DNA from: Planctomycetota bacterium
GTDB lineage: Bacteria > Planctomycetota > Planctomycetia > Pirellulales > JADFKK01
DNA length: 34,027 nt
Assembly (NCBI GenBank): GCA_022564995.1
Contig: JADFKK010000047.1
Span: 1 to 34,027, forward strand
Reading direction: 5' to 3'
Shown here: one piece after another, positions 6,475 through 16,238 of the stretch
Numbering within the stretch: position 1 is the stretch's first letter
Layout: every line of letters starts with the position of its first letter
Notes under the pieces: generated by a model
Databases searched by the model: none
What the model saw: the letters and a program-made list of their open reading frames with translations, nothing else
Told to the model about the DNA's origin: nothing
Made by a program: the position numbers and the translations under genes

Positions 6475-7866
6475 ATGTCCGCTCGCCCCTTGACCGAATC
6501 GTTTACCACGGCGGTCCGTCCGGATGGCCAGTCGACGGACGACGATGTTCGCCGGCTGATCCTGCGCTGGATCGTCGTCGTGGGTCAGGCGGTAACGCTG
6601 CTGGTGACGTATCGACTGTGGCAAGTCCGCGAGGCCGTGCCGCATCTGCCGATATTCGATCTGCCGAGCTCGATGCAGGTCGCTCCGCTCTGGCCGCTGC
6701 TGGCGTCGCTGGTCGTCGTGCTCGCGCGTCCGTTGATTGGCATCGCTCTGCATAGCACGCTGCTGCTGGTTGCCATTGCTCTCGATCAGATGCGCATCCA
6801 GCCGGAAGTGATTTCGATGGCGATCTTGCTGTGGGGCACGTTGGCCTGGCGGGGCGCGGGGATGATCGCTCGGGCTCATCTGATTTCGTTGTGGTTTTAC
6901 GCGGGTTTTCACAAGGCGGTCAGTGCGGCGTATTGGGACGCGGCCGGAACAACGACGGTCGAGCGAACATTCCCACAAATGCCCCCCTCGCTGGCCTGGG
7001 CCATCACCGTGGCCGTGCCGCTGATCGAGATGGCGTTGGCCGCGCTGATACTCTGGCCGAGGAGCCGCAAGATCGCCGCCTGGTCGGCTTGCACCCTGCA
7101 CGTCACGATCTTCTTTAGCTTGGCGCTCAGCAATTGGAACCAGGCCGTGTGGGCCTGGAATCTGGTGCTGGCGGCGGCCGGTCCGTTGATGTTCGCCTGG
7201 TGGCGCGAGTCGACCTGGGCCGACCTGCGGACATCGCGACGGGTCGTTCAAGCGGCCATTGTTTTCCTGTTGATTAGCCCGGCCGGCTATTACCTGGGCT
7301 GGATCGACGCCTATCTGGCCCATTGCCTTTATGCGAGCAACACGCCGTGGGCCGTGATGGTCCGCGGCAAAGATCGAACCTTCCCAGAGAACGAACAACG
7401 ACAGCTAAGCTACGAAATGCTCGACCGGCTCAACGTCCCCTTTCCCCCGGCGCATCGTCTTTACGAGCAGTATTTCCATCAGGTCGCCGAAAACAAAGAC
7501 CAGATGAGAATCGTCGACCCTCGGCGCTGGGCACGGCGAGCAGGGCTAAGTGATCGCGTCTTGACAATCGGGGGTGAGTATCGCGATGGCGAGAAGTATG
7601 GCCACTGGGTAACTTTTGACGACGACGGTCGTAAACGAAACGAAACAACGTACGTGAACGGGAAAAGGCATGGCCGCTGGCAGGCATGGCACGCAGATGG
7701 CAGCCTAGCCGAGGAGGGCACGTTCCGACATGGCCTTGAGCACGGGCAGTGGACCCTTTGGGACGACGACGGCAGAGAATTGAGCGTGACCTACGAAAAC
7801 GGCAGGCAAATCGCCGTCAGCGAGTCCCAACGAAAAACCGTCCCCTCACCGTCACATTCCCCTTAA
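6475..7866 (+). CDS. Polytopic membrane protein with C-terminal MORN-type repeats
   Basis: The 463-residue protein has about eight hydrophobic helices in residues 25-285. The segments WFYAGFHKAVSAAYWD and SNWNQAVWAWNL resemble DoxX/HTTM-like membrane proteins. After a polar linker, residues from about 363 to 445 hold MORN-variant (YwqK-like) repeats: GEYRDGEKYGHWVTFDDDG, VNGKRHGRWQAWHADGS and RHGLEHGQWTLWDDDG. The last part is polar and serine/proline-rich. The join of a membrane domain to these repeats is unusual. Start is GTG 6472 or ATG 6475, with no clear ribosome site for either. It is transcribed alone, with a terminator at 7956-8021. Function unknown. Confidence 0.8.
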   Translation: MSARPLTESFTTAVRPDGQSTDDDVRRLILRWIVVVGQAVTLLVTYRLWQVREAVPHLPIFDLPSSMQVAPLWPLLASLVVVLARPLIGIALHSTLLLVAIALDQMRIQPEVISMAILLWGTLAWRGAGMIARAHLISLWFYAGFHKAVSAAYWDAAGTTTVERTFPQMPPSLAWAITVAVPLIEMALAALILWPRSRKIAAWSACTLHVTIFFSLALSNWNQAVWAWNLVLAAAGPLMFAWWRESTWADLRTSRRVVQAAIVFLLISPAGYYLGWIDAYLAHCLYASNTPWAVMVRGKDRTFPENEQRQLSYEMLDRLNVPFPPAHRLYEQYFHQVAENKDQMRIVDPRRWARRAGLSDRVLTIGGEYRDGEKYGHWVTFDDDGRKRNETTYVNGKRHGRWQAWHADGSLAEEGTFRHGLEHGQWTLWDDDGRELSVTYENGRQIAVSESQRKTVPSPSHSP

Positions 7867-7955
7867 GTAGTAGGAATGTCGTGCCGATAGATTTACCTCA
7901 GGGCGGCACGCAGGCGCCAACCCCGTGCTGCCAGACGACACCATCTTACCGGACA

Positions 7956-8021
7956 AGCGGCCCTCTTCTGCGCCAAGGGACTACCTGCCCCAGCCCCTTT
8001 GAGGAGGGCCGCTGTTTTTTT
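7956..8021 (+). terminator. Rho-independent terminator after the membrane/MORN gene
   Basis: AGCGGCCCTC (7956-7965) pairs perfectly with GAGGGCCGCT (8004-8013). A smaller AAGGG/CCCTT stem lies inside the loop and GTTTTTTT follows. It is about 90 nt past the stop codon. Confidence 0.7.
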
Positions 8022-8295
8022 GCCCGGCCCCCCCGATATTCGCCGGCTGCTGACAAGGGCAGGCAAATTGCTCACGGCACCCGAGCAAGTCAAGGGAAAC
8101 GCGGTGCATTTGGACGCCGCGTTGATCACCGCGAGCACGGTCGCGGAAGAATTTCTCGTCGTTTTCCCCGCCAATCGCTTTCCCTTTTCGCCTCGCCTGG
8201 TTATCCTGGGGATTAGGAGCATTTACACGTATTCCGTCGGGCGTTGCGGAACCGGGGATTCGCCGTGAAGAACTAGCAGGATAGAGAGGTTTGCC
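8022..8295. other. Intergenic region before the first PEP-CTERM gene
   Basis: No gene is supported. An open frame here begins inside the terminator and lacks a ribosome site or coding character. I see no clear promoter. Confidence 0.35.
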
Positions 8296-9117
8296 ATGAG
8301 AACGGTTATTAGTCTGACAGTCGGGTTGGTACTGATCGCGGCCGCGCCGGCCCAGGCGTCGTTTCATCTTTGGGACTTCAGTGAGGTCTACTCCAACGCC
8401 GATGGCAGCGTGCAGTTCATCGAACTGTTCACGACGTCGAATTTCGAGCGATTTACCTCAGGCCATACGATCACCTCAGGCAATAAATCGTTTGTCTTTC
8501 CGGACAACACTCCCGCGTCTACGGCAGACCACCACTTGCTGCTCGCCACGCCGGGGTTTGCCGATCTTGACGGCGGCGTCGCGCCAGATTTTGAACTTCC
8601 CGTCAACTTTTTCGATCCCTCGGGAGACACGCTCACTTTCGTTGGATTGATCGACCCCAGCGTGACGTTCAATAATCTTCCGACCGACGGAGTCGATTCG
8701 CTGCATTACCCTGATCCCTTTGATTTTCTCAACAACGGCGTCTCGGGCGTCAATTCGCCGACGAATTACCTCGGCATCTCGGGTTCGATTATTCCCACCC
8801 CGGTGCTGCTCAGCGACCTGAACAACAACGGCTTCGTCGACTTTGAAGACCTGACCGTGCTCTTGGCCAATTGGAACAAGAATGTGACGGTCGACGACGG
8901 GAATCTCGTTGATCCGGACGGCAGCCCGGTCAACTTCGCGGACCTGACCGTTTTGTTGGCCGACTGGACCGGCCCCGGCCCGGCGGGCGCGCCGCCCGAA
9001 GCAGCCGGCGCCGCAGCCATACCCGAGCCGAGTGCGATTATGCTGGCGGCTTTCGCCGCTTTGGGCGTAGCAGCATTCCGGCGCCGACGACGAGACTCGG
9101 TTGTGCCGCCTCGGTAG
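8296..9117 (+). CDS. PEP-CTERM surface protein with dockerin-like module (1)
   Basis: The 273-residue protein has a signal peptide (residues 1-22, ending AQA). A body with FHLWDFSEVYSNADGSVQFI resembles secreted proteins carrying a lamin-tail-like N-terminus, but I cannot name the domain with confidence. Residues 174-224 form a dockerin-like block with two EF-hand-type loops (DLNNNGFVDFEDLTVLLANW and a second ending FADLTVLLADW). It is followed by IPEPSA, a hydrophobic helix and RRRRR, the PEP-CTERM sorting signal recognised by exosortase. It is first in a run of three such genes. No exosortase gene is in the window. Confidence 0.85.
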   Translation: MRTVISLTVGLVLIAAAPAQASFHLWDFSEVYSNADGSVQFIELFTTSNFERFTSGHTITSGNKSFVFPDNTPASTADHHLLLATPGFADLDGGVAPDFELPVNFFDPSGDTLTFVGLIDPSVTFNNLPTDGVDSLHYPDPFDFLNNGVSGVNSPTNYLGISGSIIPTPVLLSDLNNNGFVDFEDLTVLLANWNKNVTVDDGNLVDPDGSPVNFADLTVLLADWTGPGPAGAPPEAAGAAAIPEPSAIMLAAFAALGVAAFRRRRRDSVVPPR

Positions 9118-9167
9118 CGGCACACCGTTATGGCTCGAACGCTATCACGACCCCGCCGCGCAATTTC

Positions 9168-9196
9168 TTGACTTTCGTGCTGAGCAACATTATGCT
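9168..9196 (+). promoter_or_regulatory. Candidate promoter for the second PEP-CTERM gene
   Basis: TTGACT (9168-9173) and TATGCT (9191-9196) are 17 nt apart, about 95 nt before the ATG at 9290. Predicted from sequence only. Confidence 0.45.
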
Positions 9197-9289
9197 CCAA
9201 GGCGAGATGCGGCGGTTGTTTCGCGGGTGATTCTCTGCGCGGTCCGCCGGTCGGTTCAGTTCGTCATGTAGCGAGAAAGGGGCGCGCGG

Positions 9290-10993
9290 ATGTCAGTCCT
9301 ACGATCGAGTAGTTTTGCGACTCTCTGTTGTGTTTCGTTCGTGATGCTAACCGGGACGACGAACCGCGCCGTGGCGCAACTCGTTCCTCCAATCCCCAAC
9401 GTGCCCTTTGGTGAAAACGCCCCGGGCGCGTGGCCTTTCGGCGTCAGTGGCGCCAACTTCGACATCCGACCGATTCCCGGCAGCGTGCTGGGAGGATCGG
9501 GTTCGGACAACCTCAGCATTTCTCTGGCCGGCTTCGGCCCGATCAAGTGGACCGAGTCGCGCCACAACGAAGGCGACATCGCCATCGTGATCGGCCCGGA
9601 CGATCCCTCCAGCGTTTCCGATCCGCCGGCCGGTTTTTTTGACAACTACCAGCCGACCAGCGGGCCGACCACACACGCTTGGCGCATCAACCGCGACGTC
9701 GGCATTCCGCTGTCGACCGTGCGGGTTAACGGGCGCGACAACGGCGACTTCACGTCCGGCGGGTTGTCCGTGGGAACCTTCTACCCGACGACCAATTTCA
9801 GCAGCGGCTTCGGCCAAGGCCAGTCGTACAACATGCTCACCGGCCAATACACCAACGGCGGTGGCGGCGCGACGGATCTGTTGATCGGCTTCGCCGGCCT
9901 TCCCGACGAGGCCAGCGCCGATGTGGGCGCGGCATTTTTTCCGTATAGCGAAGGCTGGCTCGGCGGATTCATCGACAGCACAGCAATCGGCCCGAACGGC
10001 GAGGCTTCGTGGGAGGGCAATTCTCGCAGCCCGTCGCTGGCCGCGGCACCGCCGGTCGTTTGGCAGGCGGACGCTTTCGGTGGCGGCAAGGCCCGCGTTA
10101 CGCTGCCCGATCACAGGCCCGCCACCGGCATGTTGTTTGTCAGTTCGACCGACGACGACAGCGACCTGAAGATCGCCGCGGCGCATCCTCGCGACGGGGG
10201 ATGGGACGTGGCCCTTCGCGATAACAGCGACTTCGACGTCAGCGGGCAGACGCTTGCTTCGACCAGCGGCGGCAACGCCGATTTTTCGTTTCTGTACATC
10301 GACTACAGCACCCCGGGACTGATCGGCGGACACGTCGACAGCGCCGGCGACGTGATTGACCGAGGTGCCCAGACGTTCGACATCCAACGCACGTCGACGG
10401 GCCAGTATGAACTGACGGTGCCGGGCAAGACCGATTCGGACGGCATGTTGATTCTTTCTAACGCCGGCGTCTCAGACACCGACAAGGATTTGGCCGGCCG
10501 GGCTTTTCTTTCTTATGAGTACAACGACGCAACCGGCAAGTTTGTGATTCAATCTCGCGAAGCCGTCATCATCGGCCCTTCGCCGATTCCCGCGGGCGGA
10601 TCGTTTCCGCTGCGCGACACCGACTTTTACTTCGCCTGGGTCGATTTTTCCGATCCGCTGCATCTGGGCCTGCCAAGCGATCTGACCGGCAACGGCTTCG
10701 TCGACTTTGAAGACCTGACGGTGCTGTTGGCCAACTGGAACAAGGACGTAACGGCCGCCGAGGGAAATCTGGTCGATCCCGACGGCACCCCGGTCAACTT
10801 CGATGACCTGACGGTGCTGCTAGCCGCCTGGACCGGCCCCGGCCCGGCCGGTGCTGCTATTGCCGGCGAAAACGGGGCAGCGGTGCCGGAGCCGACGACG
10901 ATCTTGCTGGCGCTGTGCGGACTGCTGGGCGGAATGCTGACGTTTCGGCGACGGGCGATTGGTGAGCGTCGTTCTGCATCACGCCGTGCGTGA
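9290..10993 (+). CDS. PEP-CTERM surface protein with dockerin-like module (2)
   Basis: The 567-residue protein has a signal peptide (about residues 1-29, ending in AVA). A long beta-rich body follows, with no family I recognise; repeated motifs such as DTDFYFAWVDFSDP and FSFLYIDYSTPG suggest two related segments. Residues 464-514 are the same 51-residue dockerin-like block found in its neighbours (starting DLTGNGFVDFEDLTVLLANW). Then come VPEPTT, a hydrophobic helix and FRRRAIGERR, a PEP-CTERM anchor. The ATG at 9290 is preceded by GAGAAAGG. Role is probably at the cell surface; ligand unknown. Confidence 0.85.
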   Translation: MSVLRSSSFATLCCVSFVMLTGTTNRAVAQLVPPIPNVPFGENAPGAWPFGVSGANFDIRPIPGSVLGGSGSDNLSISLAGFGPIKWTESRHNEGDIAIVIGPDDPSSVSDPPAGFFDNYQPTSGPTTHAWRINRDVGIPLSTVRVNGRDNGDFTSGGLSVGTFYPTTNFSSGFGQGQSYNMLTGQYTNGGGGATDLLIGFAGLPDEASADVGAAFFPYSEGWLGGFIDSTAIGPNGEASWEGNSRSPSLAAAPPVVWQADAFGGGKARVTLPDHRPATGMLFVSSTDDDSDLKIAAAHPRDGGWDVALRDNSDFDVSGQTLASTSGGNADFSFLYIDYSTPGLIGGHVDSAGDVIDRGAQTFDIQRTSTGQYELTVPGKTDSDGMLILSNAGVSDTDKDLAGRAFLSYEYNDATGKFVIQSREAVIIGPSPIPAGGSFPLRDTDFYFAWVDFSDPLHLGLPSDLTGNGFVDFEDLTVLLANWNKDVTAAEGNLVDPDGTPVNFDDLTVLLAAWTGPGPAGAAIAGENGAAVPEPTTILLALCGLLGGMLTFRRRAIGERRSASRRA

Positions 10994-11003
10994 CACCCAC
11001 TTC

Positions 11004-11033
11004 TTGGACGCACGTTCAGTTCTACATTACAAT
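11004..11033 (+). promoter_or_regulatory. Candidate promoter for the TIGR03067-type gene
   Basis: TTGGAC (11004-11009) and TACAAT (11028-11033) are 18 nt apart, starting 11 nt after the preceding stop codon. Confidence 0.4.
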
Positions 11034-11091
11034 GAGACGTGTGGTCGATTGGTAGTGTCGCTCACCGACCCTTTCTCTCCGAGACGTGACC

Positions 11092-11559
11092 ATGAAGCGC
11101 CTTCCCCACATCGCGATTCTGCTGGCGGTCGTTGCGTTTGTTGCGGCCGATAAGGGCGAGAAGAAGAAAAAGGGCGACGCCGAGAAGATTCAGGGGAAGT
11201 GGACTGTTGTCGAATGGCATCGCAAGGGCAAGGTACGCTACGATCAGGTCGGCGACGTCTTGACGTTTTCGGGCAAGAAGATAGTCTTCGGCGACAATGA
11301 AAAAGAGGAGGCCGTCTTCAACCTTCGCCCGGACAAGAAGCCGCGGGAACTGGACATAACCAGCAAGAGTGACGGCAAAGACTTTACCTTTAAGGCGGTT
11401 TACGATTTTTCCGGCGATATGCTGAAGATTTGTTTTCTGGGATCTCAAAAACAACGACGCCCTGAGAAAATGGGAACCTCGGCGGACGATGACCGAATTG
11501 TGTGGGTACTCAAGCGGGTCACGAACGACGAAAACGACAAAGGCAACGGCAAGAAGTAG
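11092..11559 (+). CDS. TIGR03067-type planctomycete small exported protein
   Basis: The 155-residue product has a short signal sequence (MKRLPHIAILLAVVAFVAA), a lysine-rich stretch, and then the pattern of the TIGR03067 family: KIQGKWTVVEWHRKGK, LTFSGKKIVF, a P-R-E-L-D-I-T motif and YDFSGDMLKICF. The family is widespread in Planctomycetes and of unknown function; members are lipocalin-like in predicted shape. The ATG at 11092 is chosen over the GTG at 11086 because it begins the signal peptide. It lies between the second and third PEP-CTERM genes; the third starts 76 nt after its stop, so the two may share a transcript. Confidence 0.8.
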   Translation: MKRLPHIAILLAVVAFVAADKGEKKKKGDAEKIQGKWTVVEWHRKGKVRYDQVGDVLTFSGKKIVFGDNEKEEAVFNLRPDKKPRELDITSKSDGKDFTFKAVYDFSGDMLKICFLGSQKQRRPEKMGTSADDDRIVWVLKRVTNDENDKGNGKK

Positions 11560-11635
11560 TTCCTCAGCCGTCGATCCATTCGCTTCGACCTACACAAAAG
11601 CGAAACGCTGCATCCAACTCCCAGGAGCCTCTCAC

Positions 11636-12643
11636 ATGTCTCGGCAGCTTGTCCTTTCATGGCTCGTCGGGGTGATCCTTTCGGCGGTCGTCGGCACCGC
11701 GCGAGCCGAAATCGTGCCGGTGGAATTCCTGCTTGACGATCCGAACGGTCCCGTCAATCGAATCTCCTTGGAGATTTCAGCCCTGGGCGGACTGGTGGGC
11801 GATTCGGACACGGCGACGCTCTCCGGTAACGTGCTTTCCGAATTGGACATCGACTTCGACGTCGACGATCACGACGGAGTGATTAACACGGTCAGGTTTA
11901 CCGGCGGAACGATCTCCTTCAGCGACATGACGTTCGATCTGCGCGTTCCGCTCTTCTTTAGCGCGTCGGCCCGCACGCGCGACGTCAAGGGCACGCTCAA
12001 CACACTGGGGCCGCCGACGCCGGTGGTGGGCGAAATGTTTCCAACCGAAGGACACGAGCTGACGCTCAACCAAGGCAGGGTTACGTTAACGGGCGACACG
12101 GATGCCGAGATCAGCTTCGCCGACGAACCGTTGACCTCCTCGACGATGGGGCAGGCCACGCTTACTATTTTTCCGCCAATCGTCAACGGCACCATGGCAA
12201 GTTACGATCTTGAGCTGCGGATGCCCGTCGATTTCGACCAGGAAACAGACGCCAACGGAATTACCGTGCGTATCGAGGGCAGCGGAATCATCGTCGCCAG
12301 CGGCATGTTCACTCGCGATTTGCCGAACCTGTTGCTGAGCGATCTGACCGGCAACGGCGCCGTCGATTTTGAGGATCTGACGGTGCTCTTGGCCGCCTGG
12401 AACACGAGCGTTTCAGCCGCCGAGGGGAATCTCGTCAATCCCGGCAGCACGCCCGTCAACTTCGAGGATCTGACCGTGCTGTTGGCCGACTGGACCGGCC
12501 CGCTGGGGGCACCCGCAGCGCCGACCGGCGAATTGGCCGCCGCGGTTCCCGAGCCCTCTTCGCTGTCACTGCTGACAATGACAGCACTGCTGCTGGCCGG
12601 GCGGCCGAGGCGCCGGCGCACTTCGGCGAGCCGCGTGCGTTAG
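11636..12643 (+). CDS. PEP-CTERM surface protein with dockerin-like module (3)
   Basis: The 335-residue protein has a signal peptide (about residues 1-24, ending ARA). Its body, which I do not recognise, is rich in beta segments such as GRVTLTGDTDAEISFAD and NGITVRIEGSGIIVASG. Residues 236-286 hold the dockerin-like block (starting DLTGNGAVDFEDLTVLLAAW). VPEPSS, a hydrophobic helix and RPRRRR follow. The ATG at 11636 has AGGAG at 11623-11627; the frame is open further upstream but that part overlaps the preceding gene and is not coding. The three genes probably arose by reuse of one C-terminal module with different bodies. Confidence 0.85.
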   Translation: MSRQLVLSWLVGVILSAVVGTARAEIVPVEFLLDDPNGPVNRISLEISALGGLVGDSDTATLSGNVLSELDIDFDVDDHDGVINTVRFTGGTISFSDMTFDLRVPLFFSASARTRDVKGTLNTLGPPTPVVGEMFPTEGHELTLNQGRVTLTGDTDAEISFADEPLTSSTMGQATLTIFPPIVNGTMASYDLELRMPVDFDQETDANGITVRIEGSGIIVASGMFTRDLPNLLLSDLTGNGAVDFEDLTVLLAAWNTSVSAAEGNLVNPGSTPVNFEDLTVLLADWTGPLGAPAAPTGELAAAVPEPSSLSLLTMTALLLAGRPRRRRTSASRVR

Positions 12644-12698
12644 CTCGGGGGTTCTACGGATGCGGTTGGGTCGTTGGAACTCGATTGTCGAACCACCA

Positions 12699-12714
12699 GC
12701 GGCCTAACGGCCGC
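12699..12714. repeat. Short palindrome GCGGCC-TAAC-GGCCGC
   Basis: A perfect 6-bp stem with a 4-nt loop lies 56 nt after the third PEP-CTERM gene and before fumC. It may help end transcription or be a repeat fragment; there is no T-run. Confidence 0.5.
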
Positions 12715-12872
12715 GGCTCGCCTTTGGCAGCAATCGCACCTCGCTTCCCCCGGAATCCGCCTTTGCGCAGCTTCTTTGGGTCGTTATCATTCGCCCCGCT
12801 GAGGTGGCCGCGATGCGCGCACGGTCCGCAGGCACGTCTGCCGGCAATCACCTTCAACACGGGAATCGCACC

Positions 12873-14297
<1,425 letters not shown>

Positions 14298-14311
14298 AAA
14301 TAATTTCATAA

Positions 14312-14600
14312 CCCGATGCGTGAGCGAGGACCAATCGTAACCCGAAGCGTAGGTTTTGAAGTTGCGCATTTTTAGTCCCGGAGGGACGACATCGAATAGC
14401 CTGGGGCGTGAGCCCAGGGACAATGTCGATTTTCCAGCGGAAAGCCCCGGAGGGGCGACACCGTGCGACGTCATCCGATGTCGCCCCTCCGGGGCTTTCA
14501 GAACTTAATTCGACCATGATTTCCTGGGGCTCGCGCCCCAGGCTATTTGATGTCGCCGCTCCGCGGCTGATTTGCGCAACTTCATAACTTACGCATCGGG
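14312..14600. repeat. Nested palindromic array of about 290 nt
   Basis: Four pairs of inverted arms are nested in order: 14312-14321 with 14591-14600 (10/10), 14358-14368 with 14573-14583 (11/11), 14388-14408 with 14534-14554 (20/21), and 14440-14460 with 14479-14499 (21/21). The whole could fold as one long stem with bulges. It fills the gap between fumC and the TPR gene. Several arms contain their own small palindromes such as CCTGGGGCTCGCGCCCCAGG (14524-14543 region). It has no coding content. Confidence 0.85.
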
Positions 14601-14622
14601 CTAACCTTCAGGAGTCAGGAAG

Positions 14623-15819
14623 ATGATAATCTCTCGATTGATTCGCCGCTCTCTTTTCGTGACGGCATCCGCGGCCTTGGTCGCAACCTTTGCGACCGCC
14701 GGCACTTCGACGGGCCAGACGCTGAAAGACACCGCCGGGACAGCCCGCGACACGATCCCCGACAACAGGCCATCGGCCGTCCCGCGTACGATCCCCAGTG
14801 TGGCGCCGGCGCCCGTGCAACCGACCGGCCGCGAGCTGCTCCTGAGCGCCTATGGCCAAACCGACTCGGCCAGCGCCAAGGCCGACTACGACAACATCAT
14901 CGCCTTGTGCCGCCGCGCGCTCGCGGATGATGTTTCGCCGGCCGCGGTTACCTACGGGCGAAAGCTGATGTCGTGGGCTTATAACCGCCGCGGAGAGTTG
15001 ATCGTCGAGGCCGAAGGCGAACACAAGGCGCTGGCCGATTTTCATCGGGCCGTGCAAATCGACCCGCAGCGTTGGCGGGCCGTTCACAACCGCGCGGTCA
15101 GTTACTTTGCCCTCGGCCGGACCGATCTGGCGATGAGCGATTTCACCCGCACGATTCAGTTGGAGCCCCGATTTTCCACGGCCTATTTCAACCGCGGCGA
15201 GCTGCGATTCGAGCAGGGCGACCTGCGCGGGGCCGTCTCGGATTACGACTCGGCGATCCGTCTGGGCGTCAAGGGTTCGTCGGCTTACGAAGGCCGCGGA
15301 TACGCGTTGTTGCAACTCGGCAGATACGCCGCTGCGGTGGCCGATCTCAACATGGTCATCCGCTTCGAGCCGAATGATGCCGCTGCCCATCTCTCCCGTG
15401 GCGAGGCCCGGGCCAAGCTGCACCGCTGGGAACAAGCGGCCCGCGATTTCAATCGGGCGATCGCGCTGGATGGAAAGCTAACCCGAGCCTACGAACGGGC
15501 CGCGTGGTTGATGGCGACCTGTCCCGAGGCTCGCTTTCGACAAACCAAGCTGGCGGTTGACACGGCACGCAAAGCGGTCGAATTGGCCGGCGAGACAAAC
15601 CACGGCAACCTCAACGTCCTCGCCGCGGCCTACGCCAACAACGGCGAGTTTGAAAAGGCCCGGTTGATTCAAGCCAAAGCCATCGACACCGCGCCGCAAG
15701 CAGTAACCGCCGACTACCGCCAAAGCATGCGACAATACGAACGGAGCCGCCCGGTGCGCGAGTCCGGCCGCGCCGTCCAAATCGGCCGAAAGCCGACCCG
15801 CCGCAACCGCACGCGATAG
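14623..15819 (+). CDS. Secreted tetratricopeptide-repeat protein
   Basis: The 398-residue protein has a signal peptide (about residues 1-32), a proline-rich linker, and then about six TPR units from residue 75 to 280. Examples are ALADFHRAVQIDPQRWRAVH, DLAMSDFTRTIQLEPRFSTA, AVADLNMVIRFEPND and AARDFNRAIALDGK. TPR solenoids mediate protein-protein contacts; the partner is unknown. A further, divergent repeat region (NLNVLAAAYANNGEFEKA) precedes a very basic C-terminus (RKPTRRNRTR). AGGAG lies at 14609-14613, supporting the ATG at 14623. It is monocistronic as far as can be seen. Confidence 0.85.
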   Translation: MIISRLIRRSLFVTASAALVATFATAGTSTGQTLKDTAGTARDTIPDNRPSAVPRTIPSVAPAPVQPTGRELLLSAYGQTDSASAKADYDNIIALCRRALADDVSPAAVTYGRKLMSWAYNRRGELIVEAEGEHKALADFHRAVQIDPQRWRAVHNRAVSYFALGRTDLAMSDFTRTIQLEPRFSTAYFNRGELRFEQGDLRGAVSDYDSAIRLGVKGSSAYEGRGYALLQLGRYAAAVADLNMVIRFEPNDAAAHLSRGEARAKLHRWEQAARDFNRAIALDGKLTRAYERAAWLMATCPEARFRQTKLAVDTARKAVELAGETNHGNLNVLAAAYANNGEFEKARLIQAKAIDTAPQAVTADYRQSMRQYERSRPVRESGRAVQIGRKPTRRNRTR

Positions 15820-15846
15820 GTTGACCGGACAGCGCCGCTCAGCAGT

Positions 15847-15915
15847 CTGTTGAAAAAATTGTAGGAGGCGACTCCTGTCGCCGATTCCGGTGTGAGGCGC
15901 CTGTTGATCGGCGAC
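15847..15915. repeat. Dispersed repeat TTGAAAAAAnTGTAGGAGGCGA plus hairpin
   Basis: Positions 15847-15884 match 25321-25359 closely. GTCGCCGAT (15877-15885) pairs with ATCGGCGAC (15907-15915). A shorter version at 30514-30533 forms a terminator hairpin. This copy lies 28 nt after the TPR gene stop and could end its transcript. Confidence 0.7.
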
Positions 15916-15956
15916 ACATGGGAACATTGGGTTCTGCGGTAGGGCCTTTTGATTAG

Positions 15957-15976
15957 CCCAGGCATTTATGCCTGGG
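15957..15976. repeat. Perfect palindrome CCCAGGCAT-TT-ATGCCTGGG
   Basis: A 20-nt near-perfect palindrome, flanked by GATTAG and AATAG, sits exactly where the toxin remnant at 15966-16121 loses similarity to its second copy. It may have inserted there. Confidence 0.7.
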
Positions 15977-16121
15977 AATAGGGAACAAGTTGGCGAACTG
16001 GAAACGGGAAAAGCTCGTCTTCGCGGACGAGGGCGTGCCGCTGGGGATTAGAAACCAGCGTGTCGATTGCGGCTGTGAATTCGTCGAGCCAGCGAAGATG
16101 CTCGAAAACTCGGGCGGCACG
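15966..16121 (-). pseudogene. RelE/ParE-type toxin remnant, copy A
   Basis: On the minus strand an open frame encodes RWLDEFTAAIDTLVSNPQRH and then ALVREDELFPFPVRQLV before running into a repeat and a stop. It is about 90 per cent identical at the DNA level, over roughly 115 nt, to the toxin remnant at 18162-18398. It has neither an N-terminus nor the C-terminal strands found in copy B. It has no usable start codon and is a dead fragment. The ParE/RelE assignment rests on the WLDEF..AIDTL..NPQRH pattern and the longer copy B. Confidence 0.7.
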
Positions 16122-16151
16122 CTACGTCGGCGGCCAACCTGATCCACGAAT

Positions 16152-16168
16152 CTGATATACTGTATCAG
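16152..16168 (+). promoter_or_regulatory. Palindrome overlapping a TATACT -10 before the TA genes
   Basis: A 17-nt near-palindrome (outer six pairs CTGATA/TATCAG) contains TATACT at 16156-16161. It lies about 70 nt before the antitoxin start. Toxin-antitoxin operons are often autoregulated at such sites. The -35 region is weak. Confidence 0.45.
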
Positions 16169-16238
16169 TAGCCTTTGGTGGGATTTCATTCCGCCGCACT
16201 TGGAACGGCTGGACTTCGGCAGATCGCGAGGAGGAGAA

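Noticed and set aside
6457..7398. 313-codon minus-strand frame
   Set aside because: It lies antisense to the membrane/MORN gene; Arg/Gln/His-rich composition is typical of an antisense shadow in GC-rich DNA.
7999..8268. 89-codon plus-strand frame upstream of the first PEP-CTERM gene
   Set aside because: It begins inside a terminator hairpin and has no ribosome site or recognisable motif.
9347..10387. 346-codon minus-strand frame
   Set aside because: Antisense to the second PEP-CTERM gene, with no domain and no ribosome site.
11489..11635. Upstream extension of the third PEP-CTERM gene
   Set aside because: It overlaps the TIGR03067-type gene in another frame; the signal peptide and AGGAG place the start at 11636.
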